A stretch of DNA of 64,000 nt from the NCBI GenBank assembly GCA_964492735.1, contig CAZBLE010000001.1, forward strand, positions 62,001-126,000, given 5' to 3'. The notes beneath the pieces were generated by a model that worked only from the letters and a program-made list of their open reading frames with translations, was not told the DNA's origin and did not search any database. The position numbers and the translations under genes were made by a program. Position 1 is the first letter of the stretch. Each line of letters begins with the position of its first letter. This document shows, one piece after another, positions 41,794 through 51,078 of this stretch. The stretch comes from CALKUP01 sp964492735 (GTDB lineage: Bacteria > Patescibacteriota > Patescibacteriia > UBA9570 > XYC2-FULL-38-9).

Positions 41794-42636
41794 TTACTTA
41801 CGACGTTTTTTACGTGGGCTGACAATAAACATATTGGAAGCCTTGGTTTTTTTCCGAGTTTTGACACCCAACGCTGGTTTCCCTTGCGCTGTTTTTGGAT
41901 GTTTCAAACCAATGGAGTTACTTGCTTCACCACCACCATGAGGATGATCAACTGGATTCATCACTTTACCACGAACGGTTGGACGAATACCACGATGACG
42001 CATACGACCAGCTTTCCCCCAACGGATGTTTCCCCAATCTGGGTTACTGACTTGTCCAACAGAGGCACGGCAATCTTCAGGGAATTTTCGAATTTCACCA
42101 GAACTGAGTTTAATCAACACCATTCCAGCATCTGAAGACATGAGTGTTGCACTTGAACCAGCAGAACGAGCAAGAAGCGCACCGTGACCTGGTTTTAATT
42201 CAATGTTGTGAATTTGTGTACCAGTTGGAATATGCTTCAATGACATGCGGTTTCCAGGAACAAGGTCAACAGTTTTTGTTGCAGACACAATTACACTGTC
42301 TACTTTCATTCCATCTGCTGCAACAATGTATGAACGATCTCCAGGACCATATTCAATCAATGCAATACGTGAACTACGATTTGGATCATATTCAATCGCA
42401 ATCACTGTGGCAGGAACATCAAAACGTTCTTGCTTGAAATCAATCACACGATAGCGTCGTTTTGCACCGCCGCCTTTGTGACGAACAGTAATTTTTCCTT
42501 GGTTATTTCGACCACCTTGTTTTTTGAGTGGACGAGTCAATTTCTTGTCTGGTGATTTTTTTGTAATATCGGTAAACGCGTCTCCTGATGAGATGCGGCG
42601 GCCGGGTGAGGTTGGTTTGTACTTTTTAATTGCCAT
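41794..42636 (-). CDS. rplB: 50S ribosomal protein L2 (uL2)
   Basis: The 280-residue peptidyl-transferase-region protein begins MAIKKYKPTSPGRR and contains NNQGKITVRHKGGGAKRRYRVIDF. It holds the conserved MNPVDHPHGGGE loop whose His supports 23S function. It ends in a basic GVKTRKKTKASNMFIVSPRKKRRK tail. Confidence 0.99.
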   Translation of the reverse strand: MAIKKYKPTSPGRRISSGDAFTDITKKSPDKKLTRPLKKQGGRNNQGKITVRHKGGGAKRRYRVIDFKQERFDVPATVIAIEYDPNRSSRIALIEYGPGDRSYIVAADGMKVDSVIVSATKTVDLVPGNRMSLKHIPTGTQIHNIELKPGHGALLARSAGSSATLMSSDAGMVLIKLSSGEIRKFPEDCRASVGQVSNPDWGNIRWGKAGRMRHRGIRPTVRGKVMNPVDHPHGGGEASNSIGLKHPKTAQGKPALGVKTRKKTKASNMFIVSPRKKRRK

Positions 42637-42644
42637 ATGCGTTT

Positions 42645-43067
42645 TTAAGAGAGTGCTTCATACACATTAATGGTCTTACCGGCTGGAAGCGAAACAACCG
42701 CTTTTTTCCAATCTGAACGTTTTCCAAGTCTGTTGTTCCAACGAATCTGTTTTCCGTACATATTCATCACACGCACTTTCTTTGGTTTTACACCATATTG
42801 TGCTTCAACAGCTTTTGCAATTTCAGATTTATTTGCAGTGCGAGCAACCATGAAAATATATGTTCCAGTCAATGTTGCCTTTTCAGTCACAAGTGGACGA
42901 ACTAACACGCGTGCGTGTGAATTCATTGCAACAACAGTAGTTGCAGCAGCTTTTGTCTTACTTGTTTTTGCTGTTGCTTTTTTCGCGACAGGAGCGTCAG
43001 CTGTTGTATCAGCGACTGCTGTTGTGTCAGCGGTGTCTTGTTTGCGTAATCGGTCAAAAATGCTCAT
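42645..43067 (-). CDS. rplW: 50S ribosomal protein L23 (uL23) with N-terminal extension
   Basis: The conserved ~95-residue L23 fold starts at VLVRPLVTEKATLTGTYIFMVARTANKSEIAKAVEAQYGVKPKKVRVMNM. It is preceded by ~45 Ala/Thr/Lys-rich residues (TADTTAVADTTADAPVAKKA), likely disordered. L23 forms the docking site for trigger factor and SRP. Confidence 0.98.
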   Translation of the reverse strand: MSIFDRLRKQDTADTTAVADTTADAPVAKKATAKTSKTKAAATTVVAMNSHARVLVRPLVTEKATLTGTYIFMVARTANKSEIAKAVEAQYGVKPKKVRVMNMYGKQIRWNNRLGKRSDWKKAVVSLPAGKTINVYEALS

Positions 43068-43069
43068 AC

Positions 43070-43696
43070 CTATTTGCTTAACTGAGTAATAATGGCATCA
43101 ATGCCCGCATTGTCGACAACCAAATATCGGTGCTTCAATAAATCACGAACATTCAATGAGTTTGCAAGTACTGTGTTTGTGCGAGGAATATTTGCAGTTG
43201 CACGAGTAAGTACAGGGTTTGATTTTTCTGTTGCAAGAATTGCTGGGCGACTTTCTGCGACAGTTGCAAGTAATTTTGCAATTTCAGTCGTTTTGCCTGA
43301 TGCATTTTCAAAAGAATCAATAATGATCAAACGACCAGACGCAAGCTTGTCAGACAAGACCATGCGAATCGCTGCTTGTTTTTCCTTTTTATTGATTTTG
43401 AGTTCTGGATTCTTTGTGTTACGTGGACCAAATGTCACACCACCGCCAGACCATAATGGAGAACGTGAACTTCCTGCGCGAGCGCGACCAGTTCCTTTTT
43501 GTTTCCATGGCTTTTTACCACCACCTCGCACTTCTGAACGATCTTTTGTATGTGCGTATGGGATAAATGCATTGGCCATTTGCGCGCGTGAAACAGACTG
43601 AACGAGTTCAGCTTTTACTTCAACACCAAATACACCTTCTGGTAATTCACGTGTACCAGCCTCAATTCCTTGAATGTTATAAATTTTTGTATTCAT
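43070..43696 (-). CDS. rplD: 50S ribosomal protein L4 (uL4)
   Basis: The 208-residue protein has the tunnel loop RSEVRGGGKKPWKQKGTGRARAGSSRSPLWSGGGVTFGP and the C-terminal NSLNVRDLLKHRYLVVDNAGI. In E. coli, L4 also controls the S10 operon by attenuation. A terminator-like hairpin upstream of rplC (44344-44413) makes related control plausible here. Confidence 0.98.
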   Translation of the reverse strand: MNTKIYNIQGIEAGTRELPEGVFGVEVKAELVQSVSRAQMANAFIPYAHTKDRSEVRGGGKKPWKQKGTGRARAGSSRSPLWSGGGVTFGPRNTKNPELKINKKEKQAAIRMVLSDKLASGRLIIIDSFENASGKTTEIAKLLATVAESRPAILATEKSNPVLTRATANIPRTNTVLANSLNVRDLLKHRYLVVDNAGIDAIITQLSK

Positions 43697-43701
43697 ATGC
43701 G

Positions 43702-44325
43702 TTAGGCGTTCTTAGCAGTACTGATATACACAATCGCTCCAGCAGCGCCTGGTACAGCTCCTTTAACAGTGATCCGGTTCTTTTCAACATCAACACTCAC
43801 AACTTGGAGATTCTTTGAAGTTGAACCAATGTTCCCCATTTGACCACCCATTTTCATTCCTTTAAATACTTTTTGTGGTTCACCAGCACCAATAGATCCT
43901 GGCATGCGAAGTTGATCTTTATGACCATGTGATGCTTTTCCACCTTTGAAACCATGACGTTTCACAACACCGGCAAAACCGCGTCCGATAGAAACACCAC
44001 TCACATCAACCATATCTCCAGATTCAAAAATATCCACTGCGATTGTCTGACCACGTTCATATGTCGCGTCAGATTTTTCAGTGCGGAATTCTTTCAAAAC
44101 AGCGAATGTACCAAGATCCTTTGTGTGACCTTGAACAGATTTACTGACATTTTTTGGCTTTCGTGTACCAAAACCAACCTGAACAGCTGCATAGCCGTCA
44201 GTGTCAGTTGATTTTACTTGTGTCACAACAACAGGGCCTGCTTCCAATACAGTAACTGGAATGACGCGACCGTCTTCCATATACTCCTGCGTCATTTCGA
44301 CTTTCTTTGCAATGAGAAATTTCAT
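43702..44325 (-). CDS. rplC: 50S ribosomal protein L3 (uL3)
   Basis: The 207-residue protein starts MKFLIAKKVEMTQEYMEDGRVIPVTVLEAGPVVVTQVKSTD. It has GFAGVVKRHGFKGGKASHGHKDQLRMPGSIGAGEPQKVFKGMKMGGQMG, the conserved W-finger/loop region. It is separated from rpsJ by ~250 bases holding a strong terminator-like hairpin. Confidence 0.99.
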   Translation of the reverse strand: MKFLIAKKVEMTQEYMEDGRVIPVTVLEAGPVVVTQVKSTDTDGYAAVQVGFGTRKPKNVSKSVQGHTKDLGTFAVLKEFRTEKSDATYERGQTIAVDIFESGDMVDVSGVSIGRGFAGVVKRHGFKGGKASHGHKDQLRMPGSIGAGEPQKVFKGMKMGGQMGNIGSTSKNLQVVSVDVEKNRITVKGAVPGAAGAIVYISTAKNA

Positions 44326-44343
44326 AGTATAGTTAATGCTTAC

Positions 44344-44413
44344 AAAAAAACCGTCATGTTTTTACACTGTGCTTGTCTCTTGCGAGCGAGCACGACCCAA
44401 ATACATCACGGTT
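44344..44413 (-). promoter_or_regulatory. Terminator-like attenuator hairpin before rplC
   Basis: The minus strand reads AACCGTGATGTATTT, an inner hairpin GTGCTCGCTCGC...TTGTAAGC-like loop closed by GTGCT/AGCAC, then AAAAACATGACGGTT and TTTTT. The T-run ends ~19 bases before the rplC ATG. Because rplC and all genes below it must be expressed, this is more likely a regulated attenuator than an operon end. The remaining spacer (44414-44577) shows no convincing promoter. Confidence 0.65.
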
Positions 44414-44577
44414 CTTTTCTGCTGAATTGTGTGTAATTGTATGGATAGTGTGTAAAAACTCCGTATGCTTTTGACTGAACTTTGACGATTTCCCTCAAAA
44501 AAGAAGGATCTTTTCAAAACAGCAGACAAAAACGTTTGTTGATGATATTTTGTAAAGCAATTTAATGCTTATCAGTT

Positions 44578-44928
44578 TTACATCATCTTCATCTCAATGT
44601 CAACCCCTGAAGGTAAATTGAGATTAGAGAGTTCTTCAATTGTTTTTGCTGTCGGGTTCACGATGTCAATAAGACGTTTGTGAACGCGCATTTCGTACTG
44701 GTCGCGGGCAGATTTGTGGACAAAAGTCGATCGGAGTACTGTATAGGTTGTTTTCTCTGTTGGGAGAGGGACTGGGCCCACAACCTGAGCACCCGTGCGT
44801 GTTGCAGTTTCAATAATCGTTCGGGTTGACTTGTCGATAATCTTGTTATCGTATGCACGAATCTTCACGCGAATCTTCGAAGTAGCGGTTTGTTCTGTGG
44901 TTGCTGTTGTTTTCTTTGTAGTAGCCAT
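44578..44928 (-). CDS. rpsJ: 30S ribosomal protein S10 (uS10)
   Basis: Starting at MATTKKTTATTEQ (44928) gives 116 residues; the open frame upstream adds an unlikely 15. The S10 core is SKIRVKIRAYDNKIIDKSTRTIIETATRTGAQVVGPVPLPTEKTTYTVLRSTFVHKSARDQYEMRVHKRLIDI. The N-terminal ~15 residues are a Thr-rich extension. It follows tuf by ~75 bases containing a GC-rich hairpin (CTCCC/GGGAG). Confidence 0.98.
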   Translation of the reverse strand: MATTKKTTATTEQTATSKIRVKIRAYDNKIIDKSTRTIIETATRTGAQVVGPVPLPTEKTTYTVLRSTFVHKSARDQYEMRVHKRLIDIVNPTAKTIEELSNLNLPSGVDIEMKMM

Positions 44929-45003
44929 GTGTTCGAGGGAAAGAGCTGAGCTATATACTCCCCCGGGATACACCCGAGGGAGAGCTCATGTGGAGTTAGA
45001 TAG

Positions 45004-46191
45004 TTATGCGATGATTTTTGTTATAACACCGGCACCAACTGTTCGACCACCCTCACGGATAGCGAAACGTTGTTTAGCCTCCATAGCGACCGGTTTACCG
45101 AGTTTCACAGTGAAAGTGATTGTATCACCAGGCATGACCATTTCAGTACCTTCTGGTAATAGAACTTCACCTGTTACATCAGTTGTACGGATGTAGAATT
45201 GTGGCTTGTATCCACGTGTAAATGGAGTTGTACGACCACCTTCATCTTTACTCAAGATGTATACTTCAGCTTCAAATTCAGTATGTGGAGTGATTGTTCC
45301 TGGTTTTGCCAATACTTGACCACGTTCCACATCTTCTTTCTTTGTACCGCGAAGTAATAGACCAGCGTTATCACCAGCTAAACCTTCTGTCAGCTGTTTG
45401 TTAAACATTTCGATACCAGTAACAGTTGTTTTTGTTGTATCAACCAAACCAACGATTTCAACTTCTTCATTGATGTTGATCTTACCACGTTCGATACGAC
45501 CTGTTACCACTGTTCCACGACCTTCAATTGAGAAAATATCTTCAACTGGCATCAAGAAATCACCGTCAACAGCACGTTCTGGTTGTGGGATGTATTCATC
45601 CAATGCTTTCAAGAGCTCTTGGATTGGTTTTGCTGCTTCTCCTGATGGATCTTCAAGCGCTTTCAATGCTGAACCACGGATTACTGGAGTTTCATCACCA
45701 GGGAATTCGTATTTCTTCAATAAATCACGGATTTCTTCTTCAACCAACATGAGAAGTTCTTCGTCTTCAACCATGTCACATTTGTTGAGGAATACAACGA
45801 TGTATGGCACACCAACTTGACGAGCAAGCAAGATATGTTCACGAGTTTGTGGCATTGGGCCGTCTGTTGCAGAAACAACGAGAATAGCACCATCCATTTG
45901 AGCAGCACCAGTGATCATGTTTTTCACATAGTCAGCGTGTCCTGGACAATCAACGTGCGCATAATGACGATTTGCTGTTTCGTATTCTACGTGTGATGTA
46001 TTAATTGTAATACCGCGTTCGCGTTCCTCAGGCGCGTTATCGATATCAGCAAAATTCTTCTGTTGGGCTTGGTTACCCATTGCGTTTGCAACAGCCAAAA
46101 TAGCTGCTGTTGTTGTTGTTTTACCGTGGTCGACGTGACCAATGGTACCCACATTTACATGTGGCTTGGAGCGATCAAACATGTCTGCCAT
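45004..46191 (-). CDS. tuf: Elongation factor Tu
   Basis: EF-Tu delivers aminoacyl-tRNA to the ribosome. The 395-residue protein has all GTPase motifs: GHVDHGKTTT (G1), the switch I RGITI, DCPGHADYVKNM (G3), NKCD (G4) and GSALKAL (G5). Domains II and III end in GGRTVGAGVITKIIA. It heads the S10 transcript under a consensus promoter. Confidence 0.99.
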   Translation of the reverse strand: MADMFDRSKPHVNVGTIGHVDHGKTTTTAAILAVANAMGNQAQQKNFADIDNAPEERERGITINTSHVEYETANRHYAHVDCPGHADYVKNMITGAAQMDGAILVVSATDGPMPQTREHILLARQVGVPYIVVFLNKCDMVEDEELLMLVEEEIRDLLKKYEFPGDETPVIRGSALKALEDPSGEAAKPIQELLKALDEYIPQPERAVDGDFLMPVEDIFSIEGRGTVVTGRIERGKININEEVEIVGLVDTTKTTVTGIEMFNKQLTEGLAGDNAGLLLRGTKKEDVERGQVLAKPGTITPHTEFEAEVYILSKDEGGRTTPFTRGYKPQFYIRTTDVTGEVLLPEGTEMVMPGDTITFTVKLGKPVAMEAKQRFAIREGGRTVGAGVITKIIA

Positions 46192-46259
46192 ACGAATGAC
46201 TTATTGTTACTTAAATATAATATGAAGGCCGCAAAAATTACGGGCTTATTAGCTAGCGT

Positions 46260-46288
46260 ATTCTACAGATTTACCGAATGAGTGTCAA
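46260..46288 (-). promoter_or_regulatory. Promoter of tuf and probably the S10-spc run
   Basis: On the minus strand, TTGACA, 17 bases, TAGAAT, giving a leader of ~62 bases before the tuf ATG. It is the only strong promoter seen upstream of the long ribosomal-protein series. Confidence 0.85.
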
Positions 46289-46302
46289 GTTTGTGTTAAC
46301 AA

Positions 46303-47637
46303 TTACTGTCCCTGAAGAGCTCTCTCTGCCTTCCAAGCAGCATAATGCCATGATGGCCAACGATAATTCAGCCCAAATAATGCCATTGTGTCACCTTTTT
46401 GAGGCTCTAACCGTGAATCAATATCACGCATGACACTTTCTCTGTACGTCGTTGTTCGTAAATCTGTATACATTATATATGCTGGGACTTTTATTGCTTT
46501 TGCAATTTCCTCCCCCACTGCCCCTTTTGCTTGTAATACAGTTGGCGCGGCATCTAAAGACAATGTCTGTAAATATGCAACATCGATTTTTCCAGTACGC
46601 TCAAATAATGCCATGTTGTANNNNNNNNNNNNNNNNNNNNNNNNNNNNNNNNNNNNNNNNNNNNNNNNNNNNNNNNNNNNNNNNNNNNNNNNNNNNNNNN
46701 NNNNNNNNNNNNNNNNNNNNGCAATTAACAATTGAAAAAAGCCAGTGCGAGCATGCTGCGCATAGGTTGTATTGCGCTCTACAATATACGAAGCACTATG
46801 CGCGATAGAAGTCACTGCTGAGTCAGCAATAAAGAGATAGCCAAATTGTGAGAGCAAAAACAGTAAAAATACCGCATTTAACGCACAAAACACAACGATC
46901 ATTTCAGTGGTTGGAAATTGAACAGCTTGCTGAGCGCGTAATAATGCACTGGTTTGTGATTCAGATTGACTGAGCTGACTCCGTAATGCAATGCCAAAGC
47001 ATCCAATAATAATCACTGTCACGAAACCGATAAACCCGAGGTGAAGAAAAAATTCTGGCTGGTCAATGTACCGTACAATACGCTGCACAACTTCTCCAAA
47101 AATCGCATCTGCCGCAGAAAATAATGTAATAAATAAGACCAAGAGTGGGAAAGAAAACACCAACCCACGCACAATTTTCTGCCGATGTTGTTTTGCGGCA
47201 ACGTCAGTAGAAAAAGAGACAATTGCTGAAAAAAAGTGCGTCACTGGAACAATAAGTGATGCAACTGGTGTTAAAAAATCATTCAATGTTTGTACAAATG
47301 TCTGCTTCGGATGCAACATTCCAATCAAGCCAATCATAAAAAAGAGCAGATTCAGTACTGACAGTGGAGCACTGTCCCGGAACGTCAACATACCACTCGC
47401 AACCAAAACAATCAGCACAGAGTACAAGAATCGTGGCGTTGTCAGTACTGATCGATCACGCTGATCGTACATACCGATCATAACCAACACAAATAACACG
47501 GTCATCATTGGGACGTTGATGCCGATATATTGGTTAAAAAATAACAGGTCTGCGGCAACTGCAAGTACACATGCAATCGCAGTGAGCACACGAACAAAAG
47601 GGGTAAATGTGTTTTTGGTTGTGTTTGATAATTCCAT
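46303..47637 (-). CDS. DUF4153/DUF4173-like polytopic membrane protein, interrupted by scaffold gap
   Basis: The frame runs through 100 N and would give 444 residues, but the true size is unknown. About ten hydrophobic helices are seen. The N-terminal half (LAVAADLLFFNQYIGINVPMMTVLFVLVMIGMY, FSFPLLVLFITLFSAADAIFGEVV) resembles DUF4153/DUF4173 proteins. The soluble C-terminal ~110 residues include YNMALFERTGKIDVAYLQTLSLDAAP and end near NYRWPSWHYAAWKAERAL. Function unknown. It lies downstream of the divergent gene at 47691. Confidence 0.75.
   Translation of the reverse strand: MELSNTTKNTFTPFVRVLTAIACVLAVAADLLFFNQYIGINVPMMTVLFVLVMIGMYDQRDRSVLTTPRFLYSVLIVLVASGMLTFRDSAPLSVLNLLFFMIGLIGMLHPKQTFVQTLNDFLTPVASLIVPVTHFFSAIVSFSTDVAAKQHRQKIVRGLVFSFPLLVLFITLFSAADAIFGEVVQRIVRYIDQPEFFLHLGFIGFVTVIIIGCFGIALRSQLSQSESQTSALLRAQQAVQFPTTEMIVVFCALNAVFLLFLLSQFGYLFIADSAVTSIAHSASYIVERNTTYAQHARTGFFQLLIXXXXXXXXXXXXXXXXXXXXXXXXXXXXXXXXXXYNMALFERTGKIDVAYLQTLSLDAAPTVLQAKGAVGEEIAKAIKVPAYIMYTDLRTTTYRESVMRDIDSRLEPQKGDTMALFGLNYRWPSWHYAAWKAERALQGQ
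46621..46720. other. Assembly gap (100 N)
   Basis: Exactly 100 ambiguous bases, a conventional placeholder for a gap of unknown length. The protein frame happens to stay open across it, but this does not prove the spacing. Confidence 1.
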
Positions 47638-47690
47638 AGAGATAAATTGTATGATATGGTGGCCAATAAGTAAACTAATGTATTTTATTT

Positions 47691-48353
47691 ATGGAAACAC
47701 CTACATCACCTCAAAAACCCCATATCGCTCCTATGGGCGAACTCATACGAACTGCCTGGGACAGTTTCAAAAAAAAGCCCTTATTAACATACGCCATTAT
47801 TATTATCCCACTCGTACTATCAATGATTCTACAAGGATCGTTAGGATGGATTTCTGAGACAGAATCTGCATTTACCATTCTCTCTCTTGCCTATTGGATC
47901 TTTATGACAACCATTACAATTGGCACCATTACAATTGGATTAAAAATTGTTCGTGGAGAAACTGCTACACTCAATGACTGGGGAAGCAACGCGCACCGTA
48001 TCTTGTATTATATTGGTGGCAGCGTGATTACTGGCATTATCACTTTTATTGGCCTTATACTTTTTATCGTTCCCGGTGTCTACTATGGCATTCGATTGAT
48101 GTTTGTACCGACACTCTTGATTGATACAGAAATGGGTATCATGGAAGCCATGGACGCAAGTGCAAAAATGACCGATGGCATCAAATGGGATTTGTTTTGG
48201 TATAGCATTGGCTTTGGGATCATGGCCGTACTTGGCACCCTATTCACACTTGGTCTTGGCTTAATTGCTATTGCTCCACTTGCAACTTTGATTCCGTTGG
48301 TGTTGTACGTACAACTAAAACCAAAAGCACTGCCTACAACGACAGTTCAATAA
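47691..48353 (+). CDS. Polytopic membrane protein, DUF975-like
   Basis: The 220-residue protein has about five to six helices. It shows the pattern ELIRTAWDSFKKKPLL, LILFIVPGVYYGIRLMFVPTLLIDTEMGIMEAMDASAKMTDG, typical of bacterial DUF975/GlpQ-membrane-domain-like proteins. The IVPGVYxxIRLxFxPxLLxD stretch is the most conserved part. Function is unknown, perhaps envelope-related. It is a single gene closed by a bidirectional terminator. Confidence 0.75.
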   Translation: METPTSPQKPHIAPMGELIRTAWDSFKKKPLLTYAIIIIPLVLSMILQGSLGWISETESAFTILSLAYWIFMTTITIGTITIGLKIVRGETATLNDWGSNAHRILYYIGGSVITGIITFIGLILFIVPGVYYGIRLMFVPTLLIDTEMGIMEAMDASAKMTDGIKWDLFWYSIGFGIMAVLGTLFTLGLGLIAIAPLATLIPLVLYVQLKPKALPTTTVQ

Positions 48354-48364
48354 TTTTTACGCAA

Positions 48365-48396
48365 ATAAAAAACCGGGCATACGCCCGGTTTTTTTG
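48365..48396. terminator. Bidirectional intrinsic terminator
   Basis: AAAAAACCGGGC-ATAC-GCCCGGTTTTTTT, symmetric, between the convergent membrane-protein gene and fusA. Confidence 0.93.
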
Positions 48397-48438
48397 TATC
48401 CTGTTATTTGACGAAGTAATCGTTCAAATGCAGAAATA

Positions 48439-50577
48439 CTATTCTTCATCTTCATCAACTGGCGCGCCACCACGTTCTTCAACAACTTTCATTGAGACGT
48501 TCTTTGGCACTTCAGCGTATGTTTCAAATTCCATTGCATAACTTGCCCGACCTTGAGTCATCGAACGAAGCTGGGTTGCATAGCCAAACATTTCAGCGAG
48601 AGGCACAGTTGCTTTCACAACTTTCACACCAGCGCGATCAAACATTTCTTGAATTTGACCACGTTTTGCATTGATATCACCCATCACATCTCCCATGAAC
48701 TGCTCTGGAGTTGTGACTTCGACTTTCATCACCGGCTCAAGCAACACTGGTTTTGCTGCACGCGCTGCCTTTTTGAAAGCTTTACTTCCAGCGATTTTAA
48801 ATGCAGATTCAGATGAATCGACATCATCATATGAACCATCGAGCAATGTTACTTTAACATCCAGTAATTGATATCCGGCAACAATACCGCGATCCATCGC
48901 TTCTCGTACACCTTTTTCAATTGGAGCGATGTATTCACGAGGAATCGCACCACCTTTAATCTGATCAACGAATTCAAAATGTTCGATTTTTTCACCTTCT
49001 TCTAATTCAGATGCGTTTACAACGAGTGGCTCGATTTTGATCACACAATGACCATATTGACCGCGACCACCAGACTGCTTCACGTATTTTTCTTCTGCTT
49101 CTGCTGCTGCAGTAATTGTTTCTTTGTATGCAACTTGTGGTTGACCAACGTTCGCTTCAACGTTGAATTCACGTTTCATACGATCAACAATAATGTCCAA
49201 ATGCAGCTCACCCATTCCACCAAGAATTGTTTGGCCAGTTTCTTCGTTTGAAGACACACGCAATGTTGGATCTTCTTCGGCAAGGCGTGAAATTGCGATG
49301 CCCATTTTTTCTTGATCTGCTTTCGTCTTTGGTTCAACCGCAACAGAGATGACTGGTTCTGGGAACGTAATGCTTTCGAGTACAATTGGATTGTCTTCGT
49401 CACACAATGTTGTTCCAGTAATTGTTTCTTTCAAACCAACGGCCGCTGCAATATCTCCAGCACCAATGTGATCGATTTCTTCACGAGAGTTTGCATGCAA
49501 ACGCACGATACGAGAAATACGTTCTTTTTTACCAGTTGTCATGTTCAATACATAACTTCCTGATTTCAACACACCAGAATAGACACGGATAAAGACCAAT
49601 TTTCCGACAAATGGATCAGCAGCAACTTTAAATGCAAGCGCTGAAAGCGGTTCGTCATCTTTTGTTTCACGTGTAATCTCTTCTTCCATGTTGTCTGGAT
49701 TGTGCCCAACTGTTGGTGGGACATCGAGTGGTGATGGAAGATAGTCAGTTACCGCATCAAGCATCAATTGCACACCTTTATTTTTCAACGCACTTCCACA
49801 CATGATTGGAATAATTTCGAGCTTGATTGTCGCACGGCGAAGTCCAGCTTTTAATTCTTCGAGTGATAATTCTTCACCTTCCAAATATTTATTCATCAAG
49901 GCTTCGTCTGTTCCTGCGATCGCTTCCACTAATGCTTCACGATATTCTTTTGCCTTATCAAGCATGTCGGCTGGAACATCTTCTTCTACAACATCTTTTC
50001 CAAGATCATCTTTATAGATCACTGCTTTCATGCGCAAGAGATCAACGACACCTTGAAAATTATCTTCTGTTCCGATTGGCAACTGAATTGGCAATGCTTT
50101 TGTTGTTAAACGCTCATGAATAGAGTCAACGTCGGCATAAAAATCTGCACCTGTGCGATCAAGTTTATTGATAAAGCACATGCGCGGAACATTATATTTA
50201 TCCGCTTGACGCCACACTGTTTCAGACTGAGGTTCAACACCAGCAACGCCGTCAAAAATCACAACGCCACCATCAAGAACGCGCAATGAACGTTCTACTT
50301 CGACAGTGAAATCAACGTGACCTGGAGTATCAATAATGTTAATACGATGATCTTTCCAGAATGCTGTTGTTGCAGCAGCTGTGATCGTAATACCCCGTTC
50401 TTGCTCCTGCTCCATCCAATCCATGGTCGCTTCACCTTCGTGCACTTCTCCGATTTTGTGAGTCTTTCCAGTGTAGAACAAAACGCGTTCCGTTACGGTT
50501 GTTTTACCGGCATCAATATGCGCGATAATTCCGATATTGCGAGTTTTGTCTAATGGATATTGTTGTTCTTCAGACAT
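48439..50577 (-). CDS. fusA: Elongation factor G
   Basis: EF-G drives translocation. The 712-residue protein has G1 AHIDAGKTTVTERVLF, switch I ERGITITAAATTAFW, DTPGHVDFTVEVERSL (G3) and NKLDRTGADF (G4). Domains II-V include the GGMGELHLDIIVDRMKREF and TQGRASYAMEFETYAEVP blocks. Its order rpsL-rpsG-fusA is the standard str operon; tuf is elsewhere in the window. Confidence 0.99.
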   Translation of the reverse strand: MSEEQQYPLDKTRNIGIIAHIDAGKTTVTERVLFYTGKTHKIGEVHEGEATMDWMEQEQERGITITAAATTAFWKDHRINIIDTPGHVDFTVEVERSLRVLDGGVVIFDGVAGVEPQSETVWRQADKYNVPRMCFINKLDRTGADFYADVDSIHERLTTKALPIQLPIGTEDNFQGVVDLLRMKAVIYKDDLGKDVVEEDVPADMLDKAKEYREALVEAIAGTDEALMNKYLEGEELSLEELKAGLRRATIKLEIIPIMCGSALKNKGVQLMLDAVTDYLPSPLDVPPTVGHNPDNMEEEITRETKDDEPLSALAFKVAADPFVGKLVFIRVYSGVLKSGSYVLNMTTGKKERISRIVRLHANSREEIDHIGAGDIAAAVGLKETITGTTLCDEDNPIVLESITFPEPVISVAVEPKTKADQEKMGIAISRLAEEDPTLRVSSNEETGQTILGGMGELHLDIIVDRMKREFNVEANVGQPQVAYKETITAAAEAEEKYVKQSGGRGQYGHCVIKIEPLVVNASELEEGEKIEHFEFVDQIKGGAIPREYIAPIEKGVREAMDRGIVAGYQLLDVKVTLLDGSYDDVDSSESAFKIAGSKAFKKAARAAKPVLLEPVMKVEVTTPEQFMGDVMGDINAKRGQIQEMFDRAGVKVVKATVPLAEMFGYATQLRSMTQGRASYAMEFETYAEVPKNVSMKVVEERGGAPVDEDEE

Positions 50578-50594
50578 AATGATTTTGTTTTAAA

Positions 50595-51059
50595 TTATGC
50601 GAAATGAGCGAAAGCACGGTTAGACTCAGCTTGACGTTGAACGTCTTCACGTTTCTTCATCGCTGTTCCTTCAGATTTTGCTGCATCCATCAATTCGATT
50701 GCGAGACGCTCAGTCATTGATTTTCCTTTGCGCGCTCGAGCAGCGTCAATAATCCAACGACTTGCAAGCGTGAAACGACGTTCTGGTCGCACTTCCACTG
50801 GAACTTGGTAGTTTGCACCACCAATACGTTTTGCACGTACTTCAATGTCTGGTGAAACATTTTTCATGGCTTGCATCCATACTTCGTAGCCAGGTTGTTT
50901 CATTTTTTCTTCGATCAAGTCAAACGCACCATACACAATAGACGCTGCAACAGATTTTTTTCCGTTCAACATGATGTAGTTGATGAATTTTGTGACTTGA
51001 GTTGATTTATATCGCGGATCTGGTGCGATCGCGCGTTTTGGGGCTTGTTTTCCACGCAT
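50595..51059 (-). CDS. rpsG: 30S ribosomal protein S7 (uS7)
   Basis: The 154-residue protein has KFINYIMLNGKKSVAASIVYGAFDLIEEK, QAMKNVSPDIEVRAKRIGGANYQVPVEVRPERRFTLASRWIIDAARARKGKSMTERLAIELMDAAKSEGTAMKKREDVQRQAESNRAFAHFA. S7 nucleates the 30S head and in E. coli represses the str operon. Confidence 0.99.
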   Translation of the reverse strand: MRGKQAPKRAIAPDPRYKSTQVTKFINYIMLNGKKSVAASIVYGAFDLIEEKMKQPGYEVWMQAMKNVSPDIEVRAKRIGGANYQVPVEVRPERRFTLASRWIIDAARARKGKSMTERLAIELMDAAKSEGTAMKKREDVQRQAESNRAFAHFA

Positions 51060-51078
51060 ATATGTTCAATTCAACAGA

